Positions 20,790 through 32,108 of a stretch of 64,000 bases of DNA are shown here, piece by piece (position 1 is the stretch's first letter; each line of letters starts with the position of its first letter). The notes beneath the pieces were generated by a model. It saw only the letters and a program-made list of their open reading frames with translations. It searched no databases and was not told where the DNA came from. Source of the DNA: Amblyomma americanum (taxonomy: Eukaryota > Arthropoda > Arachnida > Ixodida > Ixodidae); contig NC_135505.1 in the NCBI RefSeq assembly GCF_052857255.1, forward strand, positions 45,958,520-46,022,519, read 5' to 3'. The translations under genes were made by a program, and so were the position numbers.

Positions 20790-23625
20790 CCGCGTCGGTC
20801 TACAGCCGTCGCCGTTGCTTCGCCCCGCCCCGTCCACATCCGGGACGTGCATTTGCTTAGACTTTTTGGCTCTCGACTTCGATATCTGCTGTTAGCTTTT
20901 TCTGTTGTTTCCTTAACAAATAGCGCGTGTAATCGCTCAGTATTTGCCTCAAGCTAATAATACGCCTCTAAGAAATTACCGCTTGAGCGCGAAATTTCCG
21001 AAGGAATGCGCCAATCACGACTGCATTCCAGTAACACATTTGTCCACATAGCCGTGCACAAGCAGCGGCTGCCTCTTTGCATGACATTAATGCAAGCTGT
21101 GTTTTACTTTTGTTAAATAATCTCTTCTCCTTTGTTATAAGCTGTTTACGGAGCACAAAACCTGTAAATCACCGATGTGATCATCCGCCTCCGAAGCACC
21201 AGATTGCCAGGTTGTTGATGTCGCATAGTACCAACGTTTCTCGTTTACTGTCCCTTCTTTCTCCGATCAGACCCATAGCTCATTTCAACACACTTTGTCT
21301 AGAAGTGTGTTCCGTGGGTGTTCACATTAATTGAAACGGCCCTATTTGTTACCCCCAAGCGACACCGACTAATGCCGGCCGCCTGAAGCATCACTCTGAA
21401 TTCTGGGTCACACAGGCGCTTCCTGCTCATTTTATTCGTATCCTACATCAATTGCAAAAACTCGTCGATTTCAGACTACTGCTGCAAAATTGCACTCGAC
21501 GACAAGTGGCTTCCCAGAATCAAAGCAAACCTCTCTAGTCCAAATGCCATTTCAACATATCCGTGTCCGTGTAGCACGGTTATAATAGGATAGATATCAA
21601 CTGGCTAAATCTTGACAACGCCTTCAAAAAGCTCAAACAAACATTTGTTCATACAGCCACTACATGGAAACAGAAATAGCACACGCTTGTTGCTGCAGAA
21701 ATTTTCTCCCCAAGTTAAAATTTTTCCGCCAGGCTGGATAGAAACTTCCCTTCGACACGAATCATTCGCGCGTAGTCTCCCTCGGATGTCACTCTAAACA
21801 ATCACTGGCATACGTAAGCACGTTTCTCAGCTGCCACATGCGCAGCGATGCAACGGCACCGCTTTGATGCCAGGATGAATGGAAGAATGTTAGAAGCATC
21901 GTCAATGAAACGGGTGCTGCCAATGGTCATCACTGTCGGTCTTTTTGCTCTTTATATTGCTCTAGCCTTCTGTGAAATTGGACTGTATTATTTATAAATT
22001 CGTTTTATGTCTTTGCAAATATATTCCACTGATTTTATATATTCTGCGAATTATAAATCATGGACCTCATTCTTTATGTCAACGCCGGTTTTTGAGACAG
22101 CAATATTCCAACCGTCTTTTCCTAATGACTGCCCTCAGTTTCATTCGCAATGCCTTCGCTGTCTCTAAGGCAATATGAATTAACCTAAGAACTCTTTATT
22201 GATATTCTGCATTTTGTAGACAAAATGAATGATGCGTTAATTGTGTTTATTTTTTGTTTCTCGGCAGAAGCTTCAGTAAAGAAACAAAACGTCGCTTCCT
22301 ACGAAGAAAAGGAAGTATCGATGAACGCTACAAAAGGAAGTTTTGTTTTTTAAAAGGTTGTATAATTAAGACTGAAATTTGTGGCAGAGGCAGAAAAGTC
22401 ACAAGCGGAATGGCTGCTTCATGACCTAAAACATGCCGGTGTGAAAAAGGGAAATTTGGGAAACACGAAAAAATGCAAACAAGTGAAGTTTTTTCAGTGT
22501 GCTGCAGATAAAGAAAATTCGTAAGCCTTTCAACTTAATCGAACAGAAAGATGCTGGGTGAACTGATTATATTAATTAACAAAATTTGCTAGATTCTGAA
22601 ATGTAATCGGTAAAGGTAATTTATATACGGTGTGAAAAACTTGCTTACATGCTTCTCTTAATTACCTTTGAAGCAGTTATTACCAAGTGCAAAGCGCACT
22701 TGTGTTTTATATAAATAAGCGGTTTCATATGTACCCTGCACCCTTTACTGCTTCTTCTGCCGAAATATGTGGTTATATACGTTTTATTCAGCCGGAATTT
22801 GCTTTTGTCTCTTATGTTCACCCCATAAAACTTGTGTTGTGAAAGACACTTGCTTCAGATATTTCATATATACTCCACGCAGACGAAAGCTGTAGAGGCG
22901 AGGAGAGCGGGATAAAAAAGGAACGTCTATAATGAATTTCCTGAGAGGCTTCCTGATGAAAACAAGATGTCGGGGGAACCAGGATACTGAAAGTAACTGT
23001 CTATTTTTTTATATGCCTCCTTACCAATCTTACCCACTCCTGGAGGCGCTTCTTCGAACCCTTACATTTTATTTTCTATTTCTTAGCATGCTGGTCTGTC
23101 CGCATTTCAAAAAGTGGTGGATATTTTTCCACTTTTAGGGGAGTTCCTTGCCCAACTGAAAAATAAAAGATTTCCTTCAGGAGAACGATGCCATCAAGGA
23201 CTTTTCGATCTGCTTGCGAAAGTACATGTACTGACGAGGTCGTGGCCAAGGCTGGAAGGCTCTCCACAGCTTTGGCCAACAATTAACGCCGACGAAGGAC
23301 GGCGTGGCACAAGAAAAGCTTAAAGGCCACTTATGTACATTCACAGCCACTCCTCTCGGAAAGAAGAAAACGGAGTCCACTTGCGCGCTTTCTTTTTATA
23401 GCCATATTTCTTTGAAAAATTGGAAGAGACACTTAAGCTCCGCCTTAAAATCATGACGCGATAGCCTATTGGGTTAATTCTCATAAATGCAGAATTGGTC
23501 ACTCTATACTTTCCATCCATAGATGTATCGGAGCCCTCATACCACTCCTCGCGCAATGGTGCTGCGGTTAAGCGATCGGCCTCTGCCCTGCGATGGCAGG
23601 TACTGCCACTGATGGACCTTGTGCG
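20790..23625. other. AT-rich sequence without recognised features
   Basis: Nearly 3 kb. The minus-strand translation of 21350-21800 has unusually long open stretches in changing frames, but no motif. No LTR, SINE head, RNA gene or protein domain was recognised. Confidence 0.3.
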
Positions 23626-23629
23626 ACCC

Positions 23630-23865
23630 AGGTTGTTCTTCTCGAGCAACCAATCATTAATTTCACTGCCACGTGACACGCTGGGCAGTTTACTCACAAC
23701 TCAATGGGCAGGTTGTGATGACACCGCAAGGTCAGGTGATATAAGTGACCCACATGCCTCCCAGGTTGGTTCTCCGAACATTTTTCGTGGATTCTTCGCT
23801 CACGGTGAACGACGCCGACAACGCCGGGTTTTCTGCGACACGAGCTGCTTAACGTAAAAAGGTGG
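23630..23865 (+). repeat. Probable tick interspersed repeat
   Basis: The sequence around GGCAGGTTGTGATGACACCG, continuing through CCCAGGTTGGTTCTC and GACGCCGACAACGCCGG, looks like a repeat I recall from tick genomic and intronic DNA. There is no second copy in the window, so this rests on memory only. Open frames across it (23495-23857) have no known domain. Confidence 0.35.
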
Positions 23866-26390
23866 ATTCATTTCACAACGTTCGGCGTTTGAAATTGCGT
23901 ATACGCTACAGGGTAACAGTTTGCATGTTGTGCGTAGCGTGTGTCTGGTTAGATTGCGGCCACTCTGCCAAAAGCCACCATTAGAGGGAACATAGGCCGC
24001 ACGAACCGGTCTTCGAAAATACCCGCGTACGGCAGCACTGGCGACTATGCGAAGAGACTAAGTCGCAGGCCCTTGAAGAGGGTGAAGGCGTAACAGCGAG
24101 ATGATTCTGACCTGAGAATTGGCGGTTTACCGATGTTCAGACAGCGGCGCCAAGGTCGTATAGTGCTCCCCCCGAAGCAGAAGCCATGGACGGCAAGGTT
24201 GAAATGAACAACAGCGGCGCCACGCATCAACCGGCTTCTATTCGCGTCCCCAGTCAACGACTTACTGTCAAAAACGCACAACAATTGTAAGGCTAGGTGT
24301 TTACTTCGGGTAATGTTGTGACGCGTGTCTTTACCCAAGACGTGTACTCACATGTGTCCCGGAAGTAAAAAGCAACTAACTTAGCGCTTCGTTTTCACGT
24401 GATAAATCGCGCTTGCCACGTATGTTCCTCATGTGTTGTTTGGTCACATTCGGCCACACCAGGTAAATATTTACTAAAGGTGGCAAAGGACAGCCGAGGC
24501 ACCAGGGTGATGATGTCAGCACCATAACAAGAATTTTTTTACACAATCTGTGGACTAGTATTTAGGCAATACTAATCTTATAAACAGTCTATAGAAAATC
24601 TACACCTTAATGGCCACACCCTTTTAGTAAACATTTTTCTATGAATCAACAAAACTGCATATCTATAGGACTACAATATAATCTATAAGAAGACTATAGA
24701 CAGTCTATAAGCCATTTTCGTAAGGGTTTGATGACTGATTTGCCCTGTTTTGTCTCTTCTCAAAAGTTGTTCCTGAGTATCGACATGTACCAGTGAGCTC
24801 AGTTACAACCATTCTTCCTAGGTTAAGTTTACATCCTTCAGCGGCCAAGCCTTCGGGTAGTCTTCGCTGTACGGCTGCAAATTTAAGACAATAGCACCCG
24901 ATAGGCTTAAGCGCTTGGGTCACTAGAAAGGTGGTTTACGGCAAAGCCAGTTCCTTCGTTTCATATCTCAGTCCTGATCGGTTTTGTTTTCGAGTTTGTG
25001 TCCGTGAAAATTGAACCACATAACATGGAATAACCGGGTAACTATCAGTCTCCATGAAAAACAGAGGTCACGGGGGACGTTACCAGGAAGCTTGGAAACC
25101 AGAGGCAGGGAAAAATTGTAGATATTTCAAAACTAGCAGAGAAGACTATTAGAGTAATTGGCCGAAAAAATGTTACGTGACGAGTAAATGTGACGAGAAT
25201 CGCAAACATTATTTTTGGCAAACACAAAAGGAAATGGCGCGCAATAAAAAAAACAGACCATAATGAGCGAATAAGCTTGATAGCATCCGCCTGTCCAACC
25301 GTCGAGGATGTTGTTGGGAGAGGTGAAGTGTAGTGATACTATAAATATGCTGCATAAAATTAGTCTTGGCGTGAAAGGAGAATGCTGAAAAGAAGTACAG
25401 AACAAACAGAATAAGTATTCGTCATGAAGCGGTAAATATAACACTAAGCCGGAATGCAGATCTAGAGCTTACGAGCTCCAACACAGGAATTTATTTTATG
25501 CATAAATGAGGTAATCGATAAAGAAAATTACCAACCAAATGGTATTTAACACTTTAGAGCACTTGTACAGGGTTTTGCATGTTAATAAAGCAGGGTTTTT
25601 GTCTAAACGTGCGGGCGCTAGCGGTCATGTATTTAGGTTGGGCACATTTCTCATTCTTTATGTCAGAAATAGGGTGTTTGTTAAGTCAGCTTAAGATGGG
25701 AGTGCATAATATTTCTCAAAACAGCTAGCCTGGTAGCTCGTCTCCCTTGTTTTTGATTGCAGACATAGCGTTTTACTCGTAGCAATAATATTATATGTGT
25801 TTCTAGCGTCACGTGCACCTTGTAAATGATCAATAAGAATTATCTAATTCATCGAGCACTCACCACAGCAACACTTGCGTTTTCATATTAAAATATATAG
25901 GCATTCTGACACTTATAAAAAAATTTACATGGCTGTCAAACAATTAGCATTGATATTTTCTGTGGGACACTAATTTTATTTCCTTTCTTCAGTCCCGTAT
26001 GAACTGTTCATTAATGGTTATGCAACGCCTCAAAGGGTTATGCTGGTTTTCACGACCAAGAAAACACACTGTCAACAAGAAGGGTACCTACGTGTGGGGG
26101 GCACGCTGTTCACAAGAAGGGCAGTTCATGGCTGACATAAATTTCATCACATTTCTTCGTGAGCTGTGAGAGAAGCCTCGGCTCTTTGCGCCGTGCCAAG
26201 CACCAATGTTTCGTACGCAGTGACACGTGTCATAGCGTGTGAGCAAAGAAGGCCCCAAAACCCAATTTTTCAGACATGCACCGGATGTATCTCCCAAAAA
26301 CTTCCTAGGCGTGTGCCAGGACAAGGTGCGCCAGGGTTTTCAAATAAGCTGTCCTCTGCTCGTGAGCCCCGCTTGGCAGCGCGTTTCATG
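23866..26390. other. No gene recognised; small TCTATA-rich cluster
   Basis: About 2.5 kb. Short ORFs on either strand show no domain. The TCTATA cluster is listed separately. The stretch 25020-25300 is A-rich on the plus strand with a minus ORF (25133-25444) made of low-complexity hydrophobic residues, which I take as chance. Confidence 0.3.
24560..24722. repeat. TCTATA-rich palindromic cluster
   Basis: AGTCTATAG, TATCTATAGG, AATCTATAAG and the near-palindrome ACTATAGACAGTCTATA occur within about 160 bp. Such clusters can be MITE or satellite remnants. No clear ends are visible. Confidence 0.35.
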
Positions 26391-26394
26391 AGTG

Positions 26395-26750
26395 AGTGAG
26401 TAAACGTTTATTTGAAGAGGATGATGGCTGAAGCTCTGTAGGTGGGCCCTCAGTCCAGGGCTCCAGAGGTTTCTGCCGACCTTCTGGCGATGAGAAGGAG
26501 CGCTGCTTGATTGCCGAGGCGTACGCTGGTCAGCTTCATCTTTCACAGCTCTAGGGCAGCATAGCATGGCATTAGATGATGGGGTTTTGGGGGACTTGCA
26601 GCACATGTGATATGTGTTTGGGTTGGAGTGTCGCCGCAACAATGGAGATTTGTCTTCGTTGCGTGTTGGGTCTAGGTTATGTATGTAGCGTAGGTTGCGT
26701 TATATGTTAGAAGGAACTGCAAGAGGCAGGAGTTCTCAGAGGAGAGGGGA
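26395..26750 (-). mobile_element. LINE 3' end (R1/I-like), minus strand
   Basis: On the minus strand a degraded C-terminus is followed by a 3' UTR containing AATAAACG and then CTCACTCACTCA at 26394-26405, a short tandem tail. The frame includes NTYHMCCKSPKTP, resembling the Cys/His region at the end of R1/I-type LINEs. Only the last few hundred bases are present. The clade is uncertain. Confidence 0.5.
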
Positions 26751-27029
26751 GGATGAGGAAGAGGGCGCGCAATTAAGCGTTGGGAAACACATTGGTCATG
26801 AACAAGTGCAGCGACCATAGTTTTTGACAAGATCATTGATATTTCCTTCAAGTGAACGCCAATTTAATTATTTGCCCATTAGCTAATGCTTTATGCATAT
26901 TTGGTGCACAACTTACCGTAAAAAGCCAAGCTTATATATAATCTTTCTGAACTCATTTATTTTTGACAATTGCGGGCTTCTATACATTACGCTGGACTGC
27001 GCACGGAGATCGGAAAATTCAGTTTGTTT

Positions 27030-27225
27030 TATGGCATACAACAGATACATGAAACCGCTGCTGAAGGCTTCGCGCGGTTTGCTGGCTGCGAATCGACGAG
27101 TTCGAACCTCTCCTACATTGCACTTGCTTTTGTCGCGGTAATATTCACCAGGACAATCAAGGCGGGGAAACACTTGTGGCTTCGAGAAGCAAATATTTTG
27201 CACGAGTGTCCTAAATAAAATAAAA
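27030..27225 (+). mobile_element. Possible tRNA-derived SINE
   Basis: GAGTTCGAACCTC at about 27099 resembles a B box, with an AAGGCTTCGCGCGG-type stretch upstream where the anticodon arm would be, and an AAATAAAATAAAAT tail at 27213-27226. No second copy is visible here, so the call is tentative. Confidence 0.3.
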
Positions 27226-27229
27226 TCTG

Positions 27230-28130
27230 CGTGCCTGTAGTTTCAGTCTTCATTAGTGTCGGCGCTGGTTAACGATATCTGCAGCAACATGTTCTTCCGG
27301 TGAGCTGGGCGTTATTAGTGGCTTTTTTCTAAAAACCAGTCCGTGCTTATTATAAACAAGAATTGAGTTTTCATAAAGAAAGGATATAGACTTTGAACGA
27401 AACTTCACCACGCCATCTGCGTGTTTAGTAGCGTGTTGCAATCAGTGCTTCCAACGGACTCTGCCGCGATCATGTTGATGCCCTTGAAATATATGGAACT
27501 CCTTTTGAGAATAGACTATTAACTTCCAGTTTCAAATATATTTAAATTCTTAAGAGATGCATTAACGGATTGCTTAAGCAATGAACAGCTTAAAGACCCC
27601 TCAATCAGCCCTTGTAACTACAGTGCGAACAAGATGTAATTTAGTGAACTGCTCGTCCATGAACTATTGTCACCTTTTGGGAGATGAGTTGTGCACGTTT
27701 GTGATAACATTGAAATAATGGCATAGACAGCAGTGGCTCTCTGCGATTTTTATTTTTAATGAGACTAGCCTCTAATTAACGGCTGGCCTTGTACTTAGTC
27801 ATCTTTCGAACCGCATGTATACCATATTTCGGGTTCAAAATAGCTTTTGAAAATATTTTATAATCGACATAATCCACAGATGGACGCCGGCTCTAGTCCT
27901 ATCGGTAAAAGTAAAGTTGAGGGATTCTAGGAATTCGAGCCGTTGTCAAAAGCGCACTTCTGACGCCACCAGCGGCTTTGAAATGACCGCCACATCGTCA
28001 TAGACCGTGTGGTGGAATGAGTGACACAGTGATCTTTGAGGTTATTTTATAGGTAACAATTTGGAACAATGATTTCAACCCTAGCACAATAAAATGCAAT
28101 TTTCTTCTTCTTGATCTTTGTGGAACACTG
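27230..28130. other. No feature recognised
   Basis: AT-rich, with short frames only. Confidence 0.3.
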
Positions 28131-28140
28131 AAGAAATCAC

Positions 28141-28284
28141 GTAATACTGTAACTTTCGTTGTAATCAGGAATAAAGCGCACATAATACTGAACAATTGTC
28201 ATATTTATCGTGTAATACAGTAACTGCCGTTGTATTCCGCGATAAATATGACAATTGTTCAGTATTATGCGCGTTTTATTCCTG
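28141..28284. repeat. Hairpin (45 bp arms) with a repeated flank
   Basis: 28166-28210 and 28240-28284 are reverse complements with 2 mismatches in 45 by hand count. The 29 bp between them carries GTAATACAGTAACT, which repeats GTAATACTGTAACT from just outside the left arm (28141). The structure suggests a fold-back/MITE element or an inverted duplication. Confidence 0.8.
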
Positions 28285-28289
28285 TGCGT

Positions 28290-28961
28290 GCTTTCGTATG
28301 GTTTTACTAGGCGTGCAAAATTCACTGTACTGTAATTTTCTTCTAACACGTATTCCTTTATTCACTGCACTTCTTAAGTGGCAGCGTCGGAGATTTCACG
28401 GCTACTTTGCAATTAAATGTTGTGGTAGCAACTTCGCGTTGTCACTGGACTCGCGTTATTGCGTGTTCAAGGTTTTGGAGAGAAGCCGACTGGTGCTCTA
28501 ACGAACGTTTTGTGGGTCTGACAGTTTCTGGGATCGCATGGTTTATTCACGTGCTGAGTTAATAAAAGTGCAGAGACGCTGTTATGTGCGGTAAGTGTCA
28601 CACCGAGCTCAATATTGTGCATTTTGACCGGACATCGCAGCAGCAACGTTAACATGGGCTATGAAGGATGACGTAGAGAAATGTTCCCGATTATTCGAAT
28701 ACCCGATGTTCTCAAGCGCGTGTTCACGTGGCACAGCACATGAGCACCTCACTCATTTTGCGCAGACAGACACGTGCCCGCCGATGCACAAACTTCGACA
28801 ATAGAGCTTTATTAATTAAACATTCACATATAATAGCGCATAGGGTTCGCATTTCAAGCCAGTTATAAACAGCTCAACATATTCTGGAACAGTTAAAACT
28901 ACAGCAAACAGTAGTTCTTTACCTCCTTGCTTCACGGCACAGTAATAGTTTCCGCTTAAAA
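28290..28961. other. No feature recognised
   Basis: Sequence beyond the stop of the LRR pseudogene. Parts may be its 3' UTR (minus strand), but no polyadenylation signal stands out. Confidence 0.3.
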
Positions 28962-29315
28962 TTAGGTATCGTTCACAACATCTGAAACTTTGAGGTAGTG
29001 CCTCACGTGAATTCTGCAGTACTCTTTGAGGTCGCACAGCTGCGGCTCGCTGTTTTGCTGCCTGAATCATGTTACTCGCTCTTCGACGACACCTTCCACC
29101 CGCATGAGGACATCCATTCCCTGCAGGTTCGACAGCCAACATCGAATCTTCTCAGCGGCTTCATGTTCATCCATGCCCGACAGCTGACAGAGGTTCTCTA
29201 GCAATGCAGAACTTATGCATGCAAGATGTAAAGCTTCTGCGCAATACCTCCTGATATCTCCCCATCACATAGTGGGCGGCGCAAGTGACCAGATTCAAGT
29301 TACGCTGAACAATAT

Positions 29316-30097
29316 TGTCAGGAACTAGAAGACGACAAAGTGGGCAGTGCCGCGTCACGGAGCTCTCGCGCTAGGCCTAACGCCATTAATTCATTCCATC
29401 GCCATCTGTCATGTAGTCATGTCTTCACCTGCTTGCCGTCACGTAACATTTGGTATGAGGTGCGGAGTTCATCCCCATCGTGGTCCTGGAGCTTCGGCGT
29501 CCTGCGTGTGCCGAGGTCGTCTGTCAAGTGTTCCTGTCCGCCCCGCCCGGCAGTGCCCCAGCCCGGCATATTAGAAGCAACCACACCGTTATTCCCAGCA
29601 CCGTCCCCCGTCCCGACCAGAAGACACGACGACATGAAGACGCCGCCGCAACTCGAATCTATGACCCCACCGACCCTAGAAGCCGGCAGCACAATCGAAC
29701 CCAGCCCCTGCTCATTCCGTTCGGTGTGTTCATGGGCTTCAGCCGTCGGCTCAAGGTGACCCTAGCTACGGCCTTAAGCTTCCTGGACTAGCGCTTATCT
29801 GATCACAATCTGCTCATCTCTTTCATCGTAACGGCAAGCCCTGCATCTTCTTCTCTTCTGTGTTCATCCCTCCTGTCACGGCCATCGTCACATCCTTCGT
29901 TTCATCATCACGGCCGTTCGTCTAGTTCGCGCGATCGGGACGACCGCTCGGCAGCCCTAGGTAGTGTCACGGACTGGAAGACAACAAAGTGGGCACTGGC
30001 GCGTCACGGAGCGCTCGCGCTTGGCCCACCGCCATTAAATCGTTCCATCGCCATCTGTCATGTAGTCCTATCTTCAGCTGCTTGCCGTCGCGTAACA
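29316..30097 (+). mobile_element. Miniature LTR element (TRIM-like)
   Basis: Two 133 bp direct repeats, 29316-29448 and 29965-30097, begin TGTCA and end TAACA; by hand count they differ at about 16 positions (about 88 percent identity). They enclose about 516 bp with no gag or pol motif. TGGTATGAGGTGCGG at 29451 is placed where a primer site should be, but I cannot name the tRNA. The element lies within an LRR codon run: LALNDN is read upstream (minus sense) and DNIVQRNLN downstream. No clear polypurine tract and no clean target duplication were found. Orientation is assigned from the putative primer site only. Confidence 0.7.
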
Positions 30098-30484
30098 TTA
30101 TCATTGAGAGCAAGCAGGTTTCGCCGGAGATCTTCTGAAAGAGCAGCGTGTAGAAATCTGCTTATAGAAAAGGAAGTAATCGTAAACTTCTTCGACAACC
30201 CTTCCAAGAAATATCTGACAGCCCAGCCAATAGTATCTTCGTCTAAATGCACTGAGCAGTCAAGCATAGTCTCACTATAGCTAACGACATTTGCCAGAAC
30301 GGCAGCTTCTTCCTCAGCGAAACACAAGCTTCTCATACTAATTTTTTTCAAGCTGTTGTTTTCCAAGAGAGATCCCAGTACACTCATCCTAGCGGTGATA
30401 GGACTCGGGTAGTGTTTAATGGCTAAATGATCAAAAATAAGCGTAATTTCTTTCGGCCATTAGCTGCCGTGATGTGCCTACAAA

Positions 30485-30725
30485 TTTATGGTTTATGGTT
30501 TATGGGGGTTTAACGTCCCAAAGCGACTCAGGCTATGAAATACGCCGTAGTGAAGGGCTCCGGAAATTTCGACCACCTGGGGTTTTTTAACGTTCACTGA
30601 CATCGCACAGTACATGGGCCTCTAGAATTTCGCCTCCATCGAAATTCGACCGCCGCGGCCAGGATTGAACCCGCGTCTTTCGGGCCAGGAGCCGAGCGCC
30701 ATAACCACTCAGCCACCGCGGCGGC
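30485..30725 (-). mobile_element. tRNA-derived SINE (Ruka-like), copy 3, with perfect TSD
   Basis: The best preserved copy. It is flanked by GCCTACAAA at 30476-30484 and 30726-30734, a perfect 9 bp target duplication. The tRNA-like head is at 30660-30725 (minus strand) and contains the B-box-like complement of GGATTGAACCC. It interrupts the LRR pseudogene. The tail end on the plus strand repeats TTTATGG three times. Confidence 0.92.
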
Positions 30726-32108
30726 GCCTACAAAATGTAGACACCACTTTCTCCTTACACTCAGCCGGGAACTTAAATGTGACTGACATTACGTGGGTAC
30801 ATGAAACACAGGCTTTCAGAGCCACGAGTGCCCTGGAGCACTGAAGGCTTTAAAGGAGAAAACGAACATCCTGCAGCTGCTTGCATTGGGCCAAAATCAC
30901 GTCATGTACGCCAACTCCACTCCCCTGCCAACTGTGATACATAGCGAGGACAGGTACAAGCCTAGGTCCTCTATTGTAACCTTCTTTAGGGTGCTGTTGT
31001 CCCTAAGCCCTTCGAGAAACGCCTCGCATCCGGCAGGAAACAAGGCAGACAACTCCAAACACAGCTCTTCAAGCACAGAAATGTTTTGCAGGATCGCAAG
31101 CCAAGGCCGTATGCGCCTTGAGAGCTCACCGTAGTCTCCAGTGCGATAAACGTGAAATGCAGCTCGAACTTCAGGTGGATACCAAAAACAATCTTTGAAA
31201 AGGACGCTGCGCAGCGTCATGTTTTCAATCAGCAAATTTTCAAATGCAGCAGCTTCCTTGTCATGAATGGTGCGAGTTTCAAACGTGGCACTTAAGAGGG
31301 TTTTGTTTATGCACAAGACGTTCGCAATGTTGTTCAAAAAGCTCGATTGTCCTTTGGGAGTCGTCAGTGTCGCAGCGCCGTGTTTTTTTCAAGATGCCTT
31401 TTAAAACATCAGAAAAGCCTGTCATCAGTATCTGGAAGCAGTCAGTGCGGACGTTGAGTGTTTTCAGAGTACTGGTCTTGTACAAAGCATCTGAAACCAT
31501 TTCTACTGCTGGAAGACGGCCCCGAAAATGACGTCTGAGGTGGCGTGTGCCTGTCCGGAAAATAGTAGGTTACTGCCTGGAGCTTCGCCAGAAACCGTCT
31601 CTAAAACCACTATGGCGGAGAGTTCATCAAGGGCATTTAAAAATGACATTGCGGACCCGCAATCTGTCACTGCTTTCATGGGGTCGGGATTGCACAAGAC
31701 CGAATTAAGATTTTTCCGCGCTACGCACGATCTCAGACCTGAACTTGTTTTTCCATTGTAGTCTAGAAGCATTGGAATGGAGGCTTTCAAACTGACCGCG
31801 ACAAAGAAGCAGTGCTTCATAAGCACCTAGTACACAAGAGTATACATCTGATGACTTCCATGTCCAGTGCGAACAGGAGAACTTTAGTAGCCACAAGGAA
31901 CGAGGCTGAGCTCTCTTGGAGCCTCCTCTCCCAGCTCCAGGTCAATGATGCTAAGGAATTCGTCCCGCACTGAAAGTTCCTTGACGATATGGCACAGCAC
32001 GCCGTCTCCGGATGTACAGAACTGTGGTTGCTTAAGCACTGCTGCCATCAAGGGGCTTCGACAGTCTTGTAGGTCGACCAGATCCGGTACTGGTTTCGTA
32101 GCACTCAT

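Larger units (their letters stand above)
28962..32108 (-). pseudogene. Leucine-rich-repeat protein, tick-type, dead copy
   Basis: Minus-strand reading starts MSATKPVPDLVDLQD at 32108 and ends VSDVVNDT-stop at 28964. LRR-like units are visible (SVLEELCLELSALFPAGCEA, NSTLKKVTIEDLGLYLSSL, NSLKKISMRSLCFAEEEAAV). The C-terminal region (LENLCQLSGMDEHEAAEKI) fits a family I recall as large and largely intron-poor in ticks, related to NLR/RanGAP-type LRR proteins. Frameshifts occur near 31890, 31500, 31300 and 30890, and a TGA interrupts the last exon near 29070. Two mobile elements sit inside: 29316-30097 and 30485-30725. Removing them restores the order of reading. The single-exon form suggests either a retrocopy or a naturally intronless gene. 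Confidence 0.75.

Noticed and set aside
29340..29791. Plus-strand ORFs of 75-139 codons
   Set aside because: They lie within the TRIM and its LTRs and lack domains.
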